A model generated the notes under the pieces. The model searched no databases, was not told the origin of the DNA, and saw only the letters and a list, made by a program, of their open reading frames with translations. This document shows, piece after piece, positions 48,876 through 57,548 of a DNA stretch of 64,000 nucleotides. The stretch comes from Microbacterium pygmaeum (GTDB lineage: Bacteria; Actinomycetota; Actinomycetes; Actinomycetales; Microbacteriaceae). The position numbers and the translations under genes were made by a program. Location of the stretch: contig NZ_LT629692.1 in NCBI RefSeq assembly GCF_900100885.1, forward strand, positions 1,054,001-1,118,000, read 5' to 3'. Positions within the stretch are counted from its first letter, which is position 1. Each line of letters opens with the position of its first letter.

Positions 48876-50124
48876 ACAGCGGCCCGAGCGCGATTCCGCT
48901 GATCTCCTCCGCGAGGGCGACGAAGTCGCTGCCGACCGCCGTCGAGGCACGGTAGCGCCGAGTCCACTCGTGCAGGATCGCGAAGAACGCCTCGTCGCCG
49001 ACCGTCAGCCGCACCGCGTGCAGGGTCAGCGCGCCCCGTTTGTACACCCGGTCATCGAACATCAGCTGCGGCCCGGGGTCGCTCAGCAGCAGATCCTGCG
49101 GGAGAGCGACCAGGCGTGCGAGGTGTGCGAGCGCCTTCTCGTGGGCACTCGGGCCGCCGGAGCGCTCCGACCAGATCCACTCGGCATAGCACGCGAATCC
49201 CTCGTTGAGCCAGATGTCGCGCCAACGCGCGAGGCCGACGCTGTTGCCGAACCACTGGTGCGCCAGCTCGTGGGCGATGAGGCGCTCCAGCCCGTGCGCG
49301 CCGTCGATGTGGTTCGCGCCGAAGATGCCCATGCCCTGCGCTTCGAGGGGGATCTCCAGTGCGTCCGCCGCCACGACCACCGTGTAATCCGGAAGCGGGT
49401 AGGGACCGAACGACTCGGCGTAGACGGCCATCATCCGCGGGAGATCGGCGAAATCGGAGTGCACGCGGTCGGCCAGAGCGCGCGGGTAGTGCAGTTCACC
49501 GGAGGTCGGGCCGAGGTCGATCGGCTCGGTCGTGTACCGGCCGATCTGGACGGTCGCCAGATACGTCGGGGTGGGCGCATCGCGTTCGAACAGCCAGGTC
49601 GTCTTGCCGCCTCGGGTCGTGCTGCGGCCGATGCGGCGACCGGCCACGACGGTGTAGCCGGGGTCGGTGGTGAAGGAGATCCGGTAGGTCGCCTTGTCGC
49701 CCGGCACGTCGTTGCAGGGGAACCAGGTGGGGGCGCCGGTGGGCTGGGCGGCCACGAGCACGCCGTCGGCGAGCTCTTCCCAGCCGATCGTGCCCCACCG
49801 CGAACGCCGGGGCCGGGGAGCGCCGGCGTAGGTGACGGTGATCTCGAACGGGGCGCCCGCGGGCACGGCATCCGTCATCGTGATCCACAGCTTGCGATCG
49901 GTCTGCCGGAAGCCGGCGTTCTTGTCCCCGGCCACCCGCACGCGCGTCGCGCGAACGCCGACGAGGTCGAGCGAGATCGTTCGCGTCGTCGCCAGCGCAG
50001 CGCCGCGGAGCACCGCGACGCCGCTCAGGCGATTCGTGGAGACCTTGTATTCGAGGCTCAGATCGTACGAGTCGACGCTGATGTGCGGGTCACCGCTGTG
50101 AGGTGTGTAGGTGTCACCGTTCAT
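48796..50124 (-). CDS. M1-family zinc metallopeptidase
   Basis: 442 residues, with the zinc site HELAHQWFGNSVGLARWRDIWLNEGFACYAEW: His285, His289 and Glu308, with catalytic Glu286. The N-terminal beta domain (about 15-210) and the substrate-recognition strand LEAQGMGIFG (in place of the usual GAMEN-type motif) are present. It is shorter than aminopeptidase N because the C-terminal helical domain is absent. No signal peptide is seen. The ATG at 50124 overlaps the stop of the peptide synthetase (minus strand), so both are co-translated. It may hydrolyse or trim the product of that enzyme; this is an inference from coupling. Confidence 0.88.
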   Translation of the reverse strand: MNGDTYTPHSGDPHISVDSYDLSLEYKVSTNRLSGVAVLRGAALATTRTISLDLVGVRATRVRVAGDKNAGFRQTDRKLWITMTDAVPAGAPFEITVTYAGAPRPRRSRWGTIGWEELADGVLVAAQPTGAPTWFPCNDVPGDKATYRISFTTDPGYTVVAGRRIGRSTTRGGKTTWLFERDAPTPTYLATVQIGRYTTEPIDLGPTSGELHYPRALADRVHSDFADLPRMMAVYAESFGPYPLPDYTVVVAADALEIPLEAQGMGIFGANHIDGAHGLERLIAHELAHQWFGNSVGLARWRDIWLNEGFACYAEWIWSERSGGPSAHEKALAHLARLVALPQDLLLSDPGPQLMFDDRVYKRGALTLHAVRLTVGDEAFFAILHEWTRRYRASTAVGSDFVALAEEISGIALGPLFSAWLDELPLPMLPGTRLRRTPARRR

Positions 50125-53100
50125 ACGTCGGCCGACTGGTACGAGCGCACCTTCACCGCTCGCCACGGTCCGATCGGATTGCCGCTCCACCTGCTGCCGA
50201 CGGGAACGGTCTCGCCGCGCATGACCAGCGACGCCGGGCCGACGGTCGCGTCCGCGCCGATGGTCGCCGCCGGGAGGATCACGCTGTGCGGACCGAGCGT
50301 CGCCCCCGCCTCGAGGGTCACCGTGTCGATGCTCATCACTCGATCATGGAACAGATGCGTCTGAACCACACATCCGCGGTTGACCGTCGCGCCGTCGCCG
50401 AGGATCACGAGGTCGGGTTCGGGCAGCCAGTAGCTGTCGGTCCAGACGCCACGGCCGATCTTCGCCCCGAGGGAGCGCAGCCACATCGCCAGGGCGGGCG
50501 TGCCCGCGGCGGCGTTGGCGAACCAGGGTGCGGCGAGCATCTCGGTGAACGTGTCGGACACCTCGGTGCGCCACACGAAGCTCGACCACAGCGTGTGCTC
50601 GCCGGGGCGGATGGGACCGACGATCACCCATTTCGCCGCGGTGGTGATCGCTGCCGCGACCGCGCCGGCGAGCATGACGACCACGCCGGAGAGCGCGACG
50701 GCCGCCAGCAGCCCCCACCCCTCGATCAGTGCGGAAAGGGCGAAGATCACGCTCAGGCCCAGCGCGCACGTCACGAAGACGGGGACGATGCGGCAGATCT
50801 CCCACAGCGTGCGGGCCACTCGAAGCGACGGGCGCGGTTTGTACGTCCGCTCCAGATCCGCGTCGTTCACCACGCGGCGCAGGCGCACGGCGGGCGAGCC
50901 CAGCCACGACGAGCCGGGCTTGGACCTCTCGGGCGCGACCGACAGCACGGCGACGAGCCCGTCGCGGGGCACGCGGTGGCCGGCGGCCGCCATCCCCGAG
51001 TTGCCCAGGAACGCGCGCTTGCCGATCCGCGCCTCGGCGAGGCGCATCCACCCGCCTTTGAGCTCGTAGGTGGCCACCATGGTGTCATCGGCGAGGAACG
51101 CACCGTCGTCGATCGTCGTCAGGGACGGCAGGAGGAGGACGGTGGATGCTTCGACGTCGTGGCCGATCTTCGCTCCGAGCATCCGCAGCCACACGGGCGT
51201 GAACAGGCTCGAGTAGATCGGGAACAGGAACGTGCGCGCCGAATCCAGCAGCCGCTCGATCGTCCAGGCCCGCCACGCGACGCGGCTGCGCACCGGGTGC
51301 ACGCCTTCGACGAGCCCGATCGAGAACAGGCGCACCAGCACGACGACCGCCCCGGCGAAGGTCAGGCCGGTCGCCAGGGTCGCCGGGATGAGCCACAGCG
51401 CTGCCGCCGGGACGGCGTCGGCGATCGAGGCCGATCCGGCGATCGCCCGCGCGATCACGATCCCGCCGACGGCGAATGCCAGGAAAGGAAGCAGGCCAAG
51501 CACCACCGACGAGGCTCCGTACGCCCACAGCCAGCGCTTGGGCGCGGGCGGGCGTTCCGGGGCGAGCGGCGAGGAGGTCCCGCCGACGCGGGCGGCTGGG
51601 GAGCCCGCCCAGCGCTGCCCTGCCCGAACGCGGCCGAAGACGGCTGATCCGGGTGCGATCTCGGCGTTGCGGCCGATCTTGGTCCCTGGGGCGAGTGTGC
51701 TGCGGGCACCGATCGACGCGCCCGCGCCGATGCGGATGCCGCCGATGCGCACCGTGTCACCGTCGATCCAGTAGCCGGAGAGGTCGACCTCGGGTTCGAT
51801 GGCCGCGCCCTCGGCGATGACCAGCATGCCCGTCACGGGGGGCAGTGCGTGCAGATCGACGTTCGGGCCGATCTTCGCCCCCAGCGCGCGGGCGTAGTAG
51901 CTGACCCACGGAGCCCCGGCCAGACCGACCGGATCGATCTGATGCGCGATCTGTTCGGCGAGCCAGAGGCGCAGGTGCACGGAGCCGCCGCGCGGATGGT
52001 CGCCGGCGTGCACTCCGGCCAGCAGCAAGCGGCTGAACCCGGCCGAGACCGCCATGCGTCCGAACGGGCTCACGAACAGGATCAGCCCGCCGAGGATGAC
52101 CCACCACGGCGCATCCGGGAGGAAGTCGAATCCGGGGAACAGCTGCAGGATCCAGCCGGCGGTCAGCAGCCACATCGTCCAGCGCAGGCCGGTCAGGATG
52201 AACAGGGCGACGCCGGCGATGCTCTGCACCCACTGCATCAGCCGGGGAGTCGGCCGGGGGGTGCTGAAGGTGGCCGGGACACCGTCGGAGTCGGATGCCT
52301 CGGCCTCGACGGCATCGGCCATCCGGCGCAGCCGGGGCAGGTCGTACACGTCGGCCATCGTGAAATCGGGCGCCCGCGTGCGGATGCGCGAGACCAGCTG
52401 CGCGGCGGCGAGGGATCCGCCGCCGAGCTGGAAGAAGTCGGCGTCCTCGTCGACCGGGCGGATGCCGAGCACCGAGAGCCACTGTTCACCCAGCCACGCC
52501 GCGGTACCGGTGAGCGGCGAGTCCGCGGCATCGAGGTCGGTCAGCGGCCACGGCAGTGCCGCCTTGTCGACCTTGCCGGAGGTGCGCACCGGCAGCTCAT
52601 CCATCACCGCCAGCAGCGGGATGAGCGGGGCGGGCAGGGTTTCGGAGAGCTCCACGCGGGCGGTCTGGCGGTCGAATCCCTCGGTGGGCACGACGTAGCC
52701 GACCAGCAGCGGAACCCCGCCTTCGGACTTCTGCACGACGACGGTCGCCGCCGAGACGGCGCTCAGTGCCTGGAGGGCGGCCTCCACCTCGCCGAGCTCG
52801 ATGCGGCGTCCGCCGACCTTGACCTGGTCGTCGGCTCGGCCCTGGAAGAGCAGTCCCTCGTGGTCGGCGCGCACCAGGTCGCCGGAGCGGTAGGCGCGAT
52901 CCCAGCCGAGCGTCGGCATCGGGGCGTACTTCTCGGCGTCCTTGGCAGGATCCAGGTAGCGGGCGAGGCCCACTCCGCCGATGATCAGCTCGCCGACCTC
53001 GCCGTCGGCGACGGGGAGACCGTCGCCGTCGACGACGGCCAAAGCCCAGCCGTCCAGCGGCAATCCGATGCGCACCGGTCCCCGGCCGTCCATGATCGCG

Positions 53101-54107
53101 GCGCAGGCGACGACCGTGGCCTCGGTGGGTCCGTAGGTGTTCCACAGTTCACGGCCTTCGCCGACGAGCCGTGCGACGAGTTCCGGCGGGCACGCCTCCC
53201 CGCCGAAGATCAGCAGACGGACGTTCTCGATCGCATCCTGCGGCCAGAGGGCAGCCAGCGTGGGGACGGTCGAGACGACGGTGATGCCGTGGCCGACCAG
53301 CCACGGACCGAGGTCTTCGCCGGAGCGGACGAGGGAGCGCGGCGCGGGGACGAGGCAGGCGCCGTGGCGCCAGGCCAGCCACATCTCCTCGCACGACGCG
53401 TCGAAGGCGACCGACAGACCCGCCAGCACACGGTCGCCGGGGGCGAGCGGTGCGTCCTGCAGGAACAGTCGTGCCTCCGCGTCGACGAACGCTGCCGCCG
53501 AGCGGTGCGAGACCGCGACGCCCTTGGGAACGCCGGTCGAGCCGGAGGTGAAGATGATCCACGCATCGTCATCGACGCTCGGCGGCGGCACGATCGCGAT
53601 CGAGCGCGAGCTCGGGTGCGGGTCGGCGCCGTCGAAGAGACCGGCGCGCAGCAGCGCCGGTGGAGCGCTCGCCGCGGCCGCCTCGCCGCGTTCGGTGTCC
53701 GCCGCGGGGACTGCGGCATCCCGCTCGGACGGCTCGTACGCACCGCGTCCGGTGATGACGCCCCGGACCCCGGCTTCGCCGAAGACGAGGTCGGCGCGCT
53801 CCTGCGGATCATCGGCGTCCACCGGAACGTACACGGCACCGGCCGCGAGCACGCCCAGGATCGACAGGTAGAGCTGGCGATCTCCGGACGGCATGCGCAC
53901 GCCGACCCGGTCGCCGCGTCGCACACCCTGCTCGTGCAGGCGCGCCGCGGTGCGCCACACCTGGGCGAGCAGTTCGCCGTAGCTGAGGGCACCGTCGGCA
54001 TCTTCGATGGCGGATGCCTCGGGAAAGCGCGCCGCGGTCTCGCGGAGGATGTCGATCAGCGTCCGCGGGGGCGTCGCGGCCGAACGGCGATCCAGATACT
54101 CCTGCAC
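50121..54107 (-). CDS. Pls/PosA-type single-module nonribosomal peptide synthetase
   Basis: 1328 residues. The adenylation domain (about 15-520) has IIFTSGSTGVPKG (184-196), the amino-acid-binding FDAS (Asp236), NTYGPTEAT (323-331), YRSGD (406-410) and SGKVDK (510-515). The thiolation domain carries Ser565 in FFQLGGGSLAAAQL. No condensation or thioesterase domain follows; instead there are about six hydrophobic segments alternating with three left-handed beta-helix (acyltransferase-like) segments (about 760-870, 1010-1100, 1220-1310). This layout is that of poly-epsilon-lysine synthetase-like enzymes, which polymerise a basic amino acid by isopeptide bonds at the membrane. The amino acid here cannot be read with confidence. 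The downstream M1 peptidase is coupled and the carrier-activating transferase is 2 kb away. Confidence 0.88.
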   Translation of the reverse strand: MQEYLDRRSAATPPRTLIDILRETAARFPEASAIEDADGALSYGELLAQVWRTAARLHEQGVRRGDRVGVRMPSGDRQLYLSILGVLAAGAVYVPVDADDPQERADLVFGEAGVRGVITGRGAYEPSERDAAVPAADTERGEAAAASAPPALLRAGLFDGADPHPSSRSIAIVPPPSVDDDAWIIFTSGSTGVPKGVAVSHRSAAAFVDAEARLFLQDAPLAPGDRVLAGLSVAFDASCEEMWLAWRHGACLVPAPRSLVRSGEDLGPWLVGHGITVVSTVPTLAALWPQDAIENVRLLIFGGEACPPELVARLVGEGRELWNTYGPTEATVVACAAIMDGRGPVRIGLPLDGWALAVVDGDGLPVADGEVGELIIGGVGLARYLDPAKDAEKYAPMPTLGWDRAYRSGDLVRADHEGLLFQGRADDQVKVGGRRIELGEVEAALQALSAVSAATVVVQKSEGGVPLLVGYVVPTEGFDRQTARVELSETLPAPLIPLLAVMDELPVRTSGKVDKAALPWPLTDLDAADSPLTGTAAWLGEQWLSVLGIRPVDEDADFFQLGGGSLAAAQLVSRIRTRAPDFTMADVYDLPRLRRMADAVEAEASDSDGVPATFSTPRPTPRLMQWVQSIAGVALFILTGLRWTMWLLTAGWILQLFPGFDFLPDAPWWVILGGLILFVSPFGRMAVSAGFSRLLLAGVHAGDHPRGGSVHLRLWLAEQIAHQIDPVGLAGAPWVSYYARALGAKIGPNVDLHALPPVTGMLVIAEGAAIEPEVDLSGYWIDGDTVRIGGIRIGAGASIGARSTLAPGTKIGRNAEIAPGSAVFGRVRAGQRWAGSPAARVGGTSSPLAPERPPAPKRWLWAYGASSVVLGLLPFLAFAVGGIVIARAIAGSASIADAVPAAALWLIPATLATGLTFAGAVVVLVRLFSIGLVEGVHPVRSRVAWRAWTIERLLDSARTFLFPIYSSLFTPVWLRMLGAKIGHDVEASTVLLLPSLTTIDDGAFLADDTMVATYELKGGWMRLAEARIGKRAFLGNSGMAAAGHRVPRDGLVAVLSVAPERSKPGSSWLGSPAVRLRRVVNDADLERTYKPRPSLRVARTLWEICRIVPVFVTCALGLSVIFALSALIEGWGLLAAVALSGVVVMLAGAVAAAITTAAKWVIVGPIRPGEHTLWSSFVWRTEVSDTFTEMLAAPWFANAAAGTPALAMWLRSLGAKIGRGVWTDSYWLPEPDLVILGDGATVNRGCVVQTHLFHDRVMSIDTVTLEAGATLGPHSVILPAATIGADATVGPASLVMRGETVPVGSRWSGNPIGPWRAVKVRSYQSADV

Positions 54108-54124
54108 TGTCTGCGTCGGCGAGG

Positions 54125-54745
54125 TCAGGATGAGAGCAGCGCGATCAGCTGGTCCTTCGAGAGGCGCGAGTACCCGGCGCGACCCTCGCTGCGCGCGCGG
54201 TCGCGCAGCTGCACGACGGTCAGCGCGGTCAGGCCCGCGGACCCGACGGGGGAGACGGGACGCGCAGCAGCAGGCTTTGCGGGGGCTGCCTTGGCGACCG
54301 GTGCCGACGGGTCGGGAACGGGCGCGGTCGAGGAGGACGGCTTGATCGGAGTCGGGGCGGGCTTGAGGACCGGCTTGACGACCGTGCTCGCGGGCGGAGT
54401 CTGAGAGGCGCTCTTCTTCGCGGCATCCTTCGATCCGGCCTTGCCGGCATCCTTCTTCGGCGCGGCGGCTTTCCGCTCGGCCGCGAGCTTCTTCTCGATC
54501 TTGCCGATGGCCTTCTCGAGCCGCCCCACCGCCGCGACGGCCTTCTTCTCCACCTTGCGCGGCTTTTCTGCGACCTTCTTCTTCGAGGTCTTCGCTGCGT
54601 CCTTCGCGTCATCGGCGAGCGAGCGCAGCTTCTTGGCATCCTTCTTCGGGAGGCTCTTGCTGAGGGCTTTCGCGTCCTTCGCGGCGGCGCCTGCTGCGCT
54701 GAGCGCTGCGGTTGCCGACTTCTCTGCTTTCGTGGTTTTCGCCAT
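54125..54745 (-). CDS. Histone-H1-like protein with a Rho N-terminal-like domain
   Basis: 206 residues. The first ~105 are Lys/Ala-rich (AKTTKAEKSATAALSAAGAAAKDAKALSKSLP, then SKKKVAEKPRKVEKKAVAAVGRLEKAIGKIEKKL), a coiled or disordered DNA-binding type. A Pro-rich linker leads to a C-terminal Rho_N/SAP-like fold LTALTVVQLRDRARSEGRAGYSRLSKDQLIALLSS. Such proteins bind and compact DNA. GAGG precedes the ATG at 54745; the frame continues upstream into an unrelated ABC remnant. It is the first gene upstream of the peptide synthetase and separated from it by 17 bp, so co-transcription is likely. Confidence 0.75.
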   Translation of the reverse strand: MAKTTKAEKSATAALSAAGAAAKDAKALSKSLPKKDAKKLRSLADDAKDAAKTSKKKVAEKPRKVEKKAVAAVGRLEKAIGKIEKKLAAERKAAAPKKDAGKAGSKDAAKKSASQTPPASTVVKPVLKPAPTPIKPSSSTAPVPDPSAPVAKAAPAKPAAARPVSPVGSAGLTALTVVQLRDRARSEGRAGYSRLSKDQLIALLSS

Positions 54746-54840
54746 GGGAGGAACCTCTTCGCTTCTCAGAGCACCGCGCCCGGGCGAGGCGAGCGGTGAG
54801 GCCGCTAAGAGTACAGGGCGCAGGCGAACGGCTTTCAAAC

Positions 54841-55151
54841 AAGGGCCGGAGAAGCGGTCGACCGGTGCCGGCGTGATGGCGATCCGCACGACGTCGCCGA
54901 ATTCGACCGGTTCGGAGGCGGGATGCTGGAGCCGGACGAGGAAGCCGTCGTCGGTGCGCACCACGCACGGTGACCTGGCCGCCCGAGACGACGCCCGGCA
55001 CCAGGCTGGACAGACCGACGAAGGCTGCGACGTCGGGCGTCGCCGGACGAAGGTAGAGGTCTTCCGGTGTGCCGATCTGCTCGATGCGCCCTGCGCTCAT
55101 CACCGCGATCCGATCCGAAACGGCCAGTGCCTCCTCCTGGTCGTGCGTGAA
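54841..55151 (-). pseudogene. ABC-transporter ATPase, C-terminal remnant
   Basis: Minus-strand sequence shows the end of a spermidine/iron-type ATPase: THDQEEALAVSDRIAVMSAGRIEQIGTPEDLYLRPATPDVAAFVGLSSLVPGVVSG in one frame, then, after a frameshift, VRTDDGFLVRLQHPASEPVEFGDVVRIAITPAPVDRFS, a TOBE domain. The Walker A and signature parts upstream are absent. The remnant indicates a lost transporter operon here. Confidence 0.75.
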
Positions 55152-55311
55152 AGCTGAGCGGTCGATGACCGCCGCGTGCGCGAAGCCGTTGCGCGCGGCC
55201 ATCGTCCCCGTTGTCGTCACTCCGTAGGAGGCGTAGCGTGAACACGAAGTCGCCCTGGACCCCGGTGCCCGAATGCCCTGCATGATCGGCGGAACCGGAG
55301 GGACGAATCAC

Positions 55312-55527
55312 ATGAGTGCTCCTGCTGAGGACAAGGAGACCGCCGCGCTCATCGAGCGGCTGGAGAAGCAGTTCCCCGATGTGGCGCCTTCGCTCGTGGT
55401 GGCGGTGATCAGAGAGGCGCAGGACGCCTTCCAGGACTATCCGGTCAAGAGTCACGTGCCGGTGATCGTGGAGCGCCAGGTCAAAGACCGGCTGCGCGGG
55501 CGTGCTGGTGAGGCGACTGATGCCTGA
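55312..55527 (+). CDS. Three-helix-bundle dimerisation-domain protein, second copy
   Basis: 71 residues, helical: DKETAALIERLEKQFPDVAPSLVVAVIREAQDAF, PVKSHVPVIVERQVKDRLRG. It is related to the protein at 47960-48166 over its length (ERLEKQFP, VVAVIREA versus VRAVVTES, VPVIVERQVKDRL versus VAVLVEKQAKKRL). GGAGGGACGAATCAC before the ATG. Role unknown; its two copies flank the peptide-synthetase region. Confidence 0.72.
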   Translation: MSAPAEDKETAALIERLEKQFPDVAPSLVVAVIREAQDAFQDYPVKSHVPVIVERQVKDRLRGRAGEATDA

Positions 55528-55944
55528 TGGTCGTCATCCCGTCGCCGGGTGTCCGGAACTAGCGGCGCGGCGGCGGAAAACTCGGAATCGGGATCGGCTT
55601 CGTACTGCCCGTGGAGCGACGCTGCCGCCCCTGCTCGGCGACGGCGACCTTCTCGTCCTCCGAGGATGGATCGCGTTCGGGACGTGATGCTGCCCGGGAG
55701 GGCCACTCGCGTTCGTCCGGGTCGAGGTCGTTCCTGTGCTGGATCACCGCGCACTCATCTCCTTCGATCAGCGGGTCGGCGGGGGCCCGCGAAGATCATC
55801 TCTCCGAGGTGGGCGGTGTGATGAGGGCTTGACATTCCGCGGCGATGTGATCCGCGGCATCCGCTCATTTCGCGCTCGCTTGCAGATCGGGGGTGCGGGG
55901 TCAATCCCCTCAGTCCGCAGGTGCGCCGGCCGGACACTGAACAC
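55528..55944. other. Mostly non-coding stretch
   Basis: No convincing plus-strand gene. A weak minus-strand candidate is given separately. No terminator or operator was recognised. Confidence 0.4.
55559..55747 (-). CDS. Possible small hydrophilic protein
   Basis: 62 codons from a GTG at 55747, with GAAGGAG 11 nt upstream. The product is charged and Pro-rich (NDLDPDEREWPSRAASRPERD, then PIPIPSFPPPRR). No family is recognised. The spacing of the ribosome site is long and the frame could be chance. Confidence 0.3.
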   Translation of the reverse strand: MIQHRNDLDPDEREWPSRAASRPERDPSSEDEKVAVAEQGRQRRSTGSTKPIPIPSFPPPRR

Positions 55945-56919
55945 ATGAGCGCACGATTCGGCTACACCCTGATGACCGAGCAGAGCGGGGCGCGCGAGCT
56001 CGTGCGCTACGCCGTCGCAGCAGAGGAGGTCGGCTTCGACTTCGAGGTTTCCAGCGACCACTATTCGCCGTGGCTGACCACCCAGGGTCACGCCCCCTAC
56101 GCGTGGACGCTGCTGGGCGCTGTCGCCCAGGCCACCTCGAAGGTCGAGCTGATGACGTACGTCACGTGCCCGACCATGAGGTACCACCCCGCCGTCGTGG
56201 CACAGAAGGCGGCGACGCTGCAGATCCTCGCAGAAGGACGCTTCACCCTCGGGCTCGGCTCCGGAGAGAACCTCAACGAGCACGTGGTCGGCGAGGGATG
56301 GCCCTCCGTCGATGTGCGGCAGTCGATGCTGGAAGAGGCCGTCCACATCATCCGCGAGCTGCACACCGGCGAGCTGATCACGTGGGAGGGCGACTACTTC
56401 CGAGTCGACTCGGCACGCATCTGGGACCTTCCCGAAGATGGCGTGCCGATCGCGCTCGCCGTGTCGGGCGACGACTCGATCGAGCGGTTCGCCCCGCTCG
56501 GGGATCACCTCATCGCGGTGGCTCCCGGCGGCGACATGATCCGGAAGTGGGATGCCGAGCATGATGGTCCCTCGCGCAAGATCGGCCAGATGCCGGTCTG
56601 CTGGGATCCCGACGAGAAGACGGCGATCGAGCGGGCGCACGACCAGTTCCGCTGGTTCGGCGGCGGTTGGGCCGTCAACGCCGATCTGCCCACGCCCGCC
56701 GGCTTCGCCGGAGCCAGCCAGTTCGTGCGACCGGAGGACGTCGCCGACTCCATCCCGTGCGGCCCCGATCTGGACAAGATCGTCGACGGGGTGAAGGAGT
56801 ACCTCGACGCGGGCTTCACCGACGTCGCGATCGTGCAGGTCGGCGACGAGGGACAGGATCGCTTCCTCGCCGAGGCGGCCGGACCGCTCCTGGAGAAGCT
56901 GCGCGCGCTCGGCGCCTGA
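55945..56919 (+). CDS. F420-dependent glucose-6-phosphate-dehydrogenase-type LLM oxidoreductase
   Basis: 324 residues of the luciferase-like class, close to the F420-dependent G6PDH-related set: RFGYTLMTEQSGARELVRYAVAAEEVGFDFEVSSDHYSPW, VELMTYVTCPTMRYHPAVVAQKAATLQILAEGRFTLGLGSGENLNEHVVGEGWP. The substrate is unknown; reduction or oxidation with F420 is expected from the family. ATG at 55945. The Dps gene begins 43 bp after its stop. Confidence 0.88.
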   Translation: MSARFGYTLMTEQSGARELVRYAVAAEEVGFDFEVSSDHYSPWLTTQGHAPYAWTLLGAVAQATSKVELMTYVTCPTMRYHPAVVAQKAATLQILAEGRFTLGLGSGENLNEHVVGEGWPSVDVRQSMLEEAVHIIRELHTGELITWEGDYFRVDSARIWDLPEDGVPIALAVSGDDSIERFAPLGDHLIAVAPGGDMIRKWDAEHDGPSRKIGQMPVCWDPDEKTAIERAHDQFRWFGGGWAVNADLPTPAGFAGASQFVRPEDVADSIPCGPDLDKIVDGVKEYLDAGFTDVAIVQVGDEGQDRFLAEAAGPLLEKLRALGA

Positions 56920-56962
56920 CCCCGTCCCACACGAAGACCCCGAACTGGAGAAGGAGAAGATG

Positions 56963-57547
56963 ATGGCCACCACCCAGAAGTCCGCACCGCCGAAGAAGGC
57001 AGCGGCGAAGACGTCCACGTCAGCGCGCACCGCCAAGGGCGGAGTCGGCGTGAAGCCGACTCGCAGGCAGAACGCCGAGAAGGGCTTCGTCGCCTCGCCG
57101 AAGCTCGACGCGCATATGCAGGCCGTCCTGGTCGACCTGCTCGAGCTGGCGATGCAGGGAAAGCAAGCGCACTGGAACGTCGTCGGCCGCAACTTCCGCG
57201 ACACCCACCGCATCCTCGACGAGATCATCGAGGCGGCGCGCGAGTTCAGCGACACCGTGGCCGAGCGAATGCGCGCCCTTCACGCCGTGCCCGACGGGCG
57301 CAGCGATACGGTGGCCGAGACCACCACCCTTGCCGAGTACCCGCAGGGTGAGATCGACACCGCCGAGACGGTCGACCTCATCACCGCCCGCCTGGAGTCG
57401 GTCGTCGGCACGATGCGCGATGTCCACGACGAGGTCGACGAAGAGGACCCGACCAGCGCCGACATCCTGCACGCCGTCATCGAGAAGCTCGAGCAGTTCG
57501 CCTGGATGGTCAGTGCCGAGAACCGCACCCCTGCCGCGCGCGGCTGA
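56963..57547 (+). CDS. dps: Dps-family DNA-protection/ferritin-like protein
   Basis: 194 residues. The ferritin-like core has the ferroxidase ligands His70 (KQAHWNVVG), His82 (RDTHRILDEII), Asp86 and Glu90. The N-terminal ~40 residues are Lys/Ala/Thr-rich and basic, a tail that in related proteins binds DNA. Two ATGs lie in tandem (56960, 56963); the second has the better spacing to GGAG. It oxidises and stores iron and shields DNA under starvation or peroxide stress. Confidence 0.92.
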   Translation: MATTQKSAPPKKAAAKTSTSARTAKGGVGVKPTRRQNAEKGFVASPKLDAHMQAVLVDLLELAMQGKQAHWNVVGRNFRDTHRILDEIIEAAREFSDTVAERMRALHAVPDGRSDTVAETTTLAEYPQGEIDTAETVDLITARLESVVGTMRDVHDEVDEEDPTSADILHAVIEKLEQFAWMVSAENRTPAARG

Positions 57548-57548
57548 G

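Noticed and set aside
51849..54404. An 851-codon plus-strand ORF opposite the peptide synthetase
   Set aside because: It is antisense to a clear adenylation-thiolation protein, with no domain pattern of its own.
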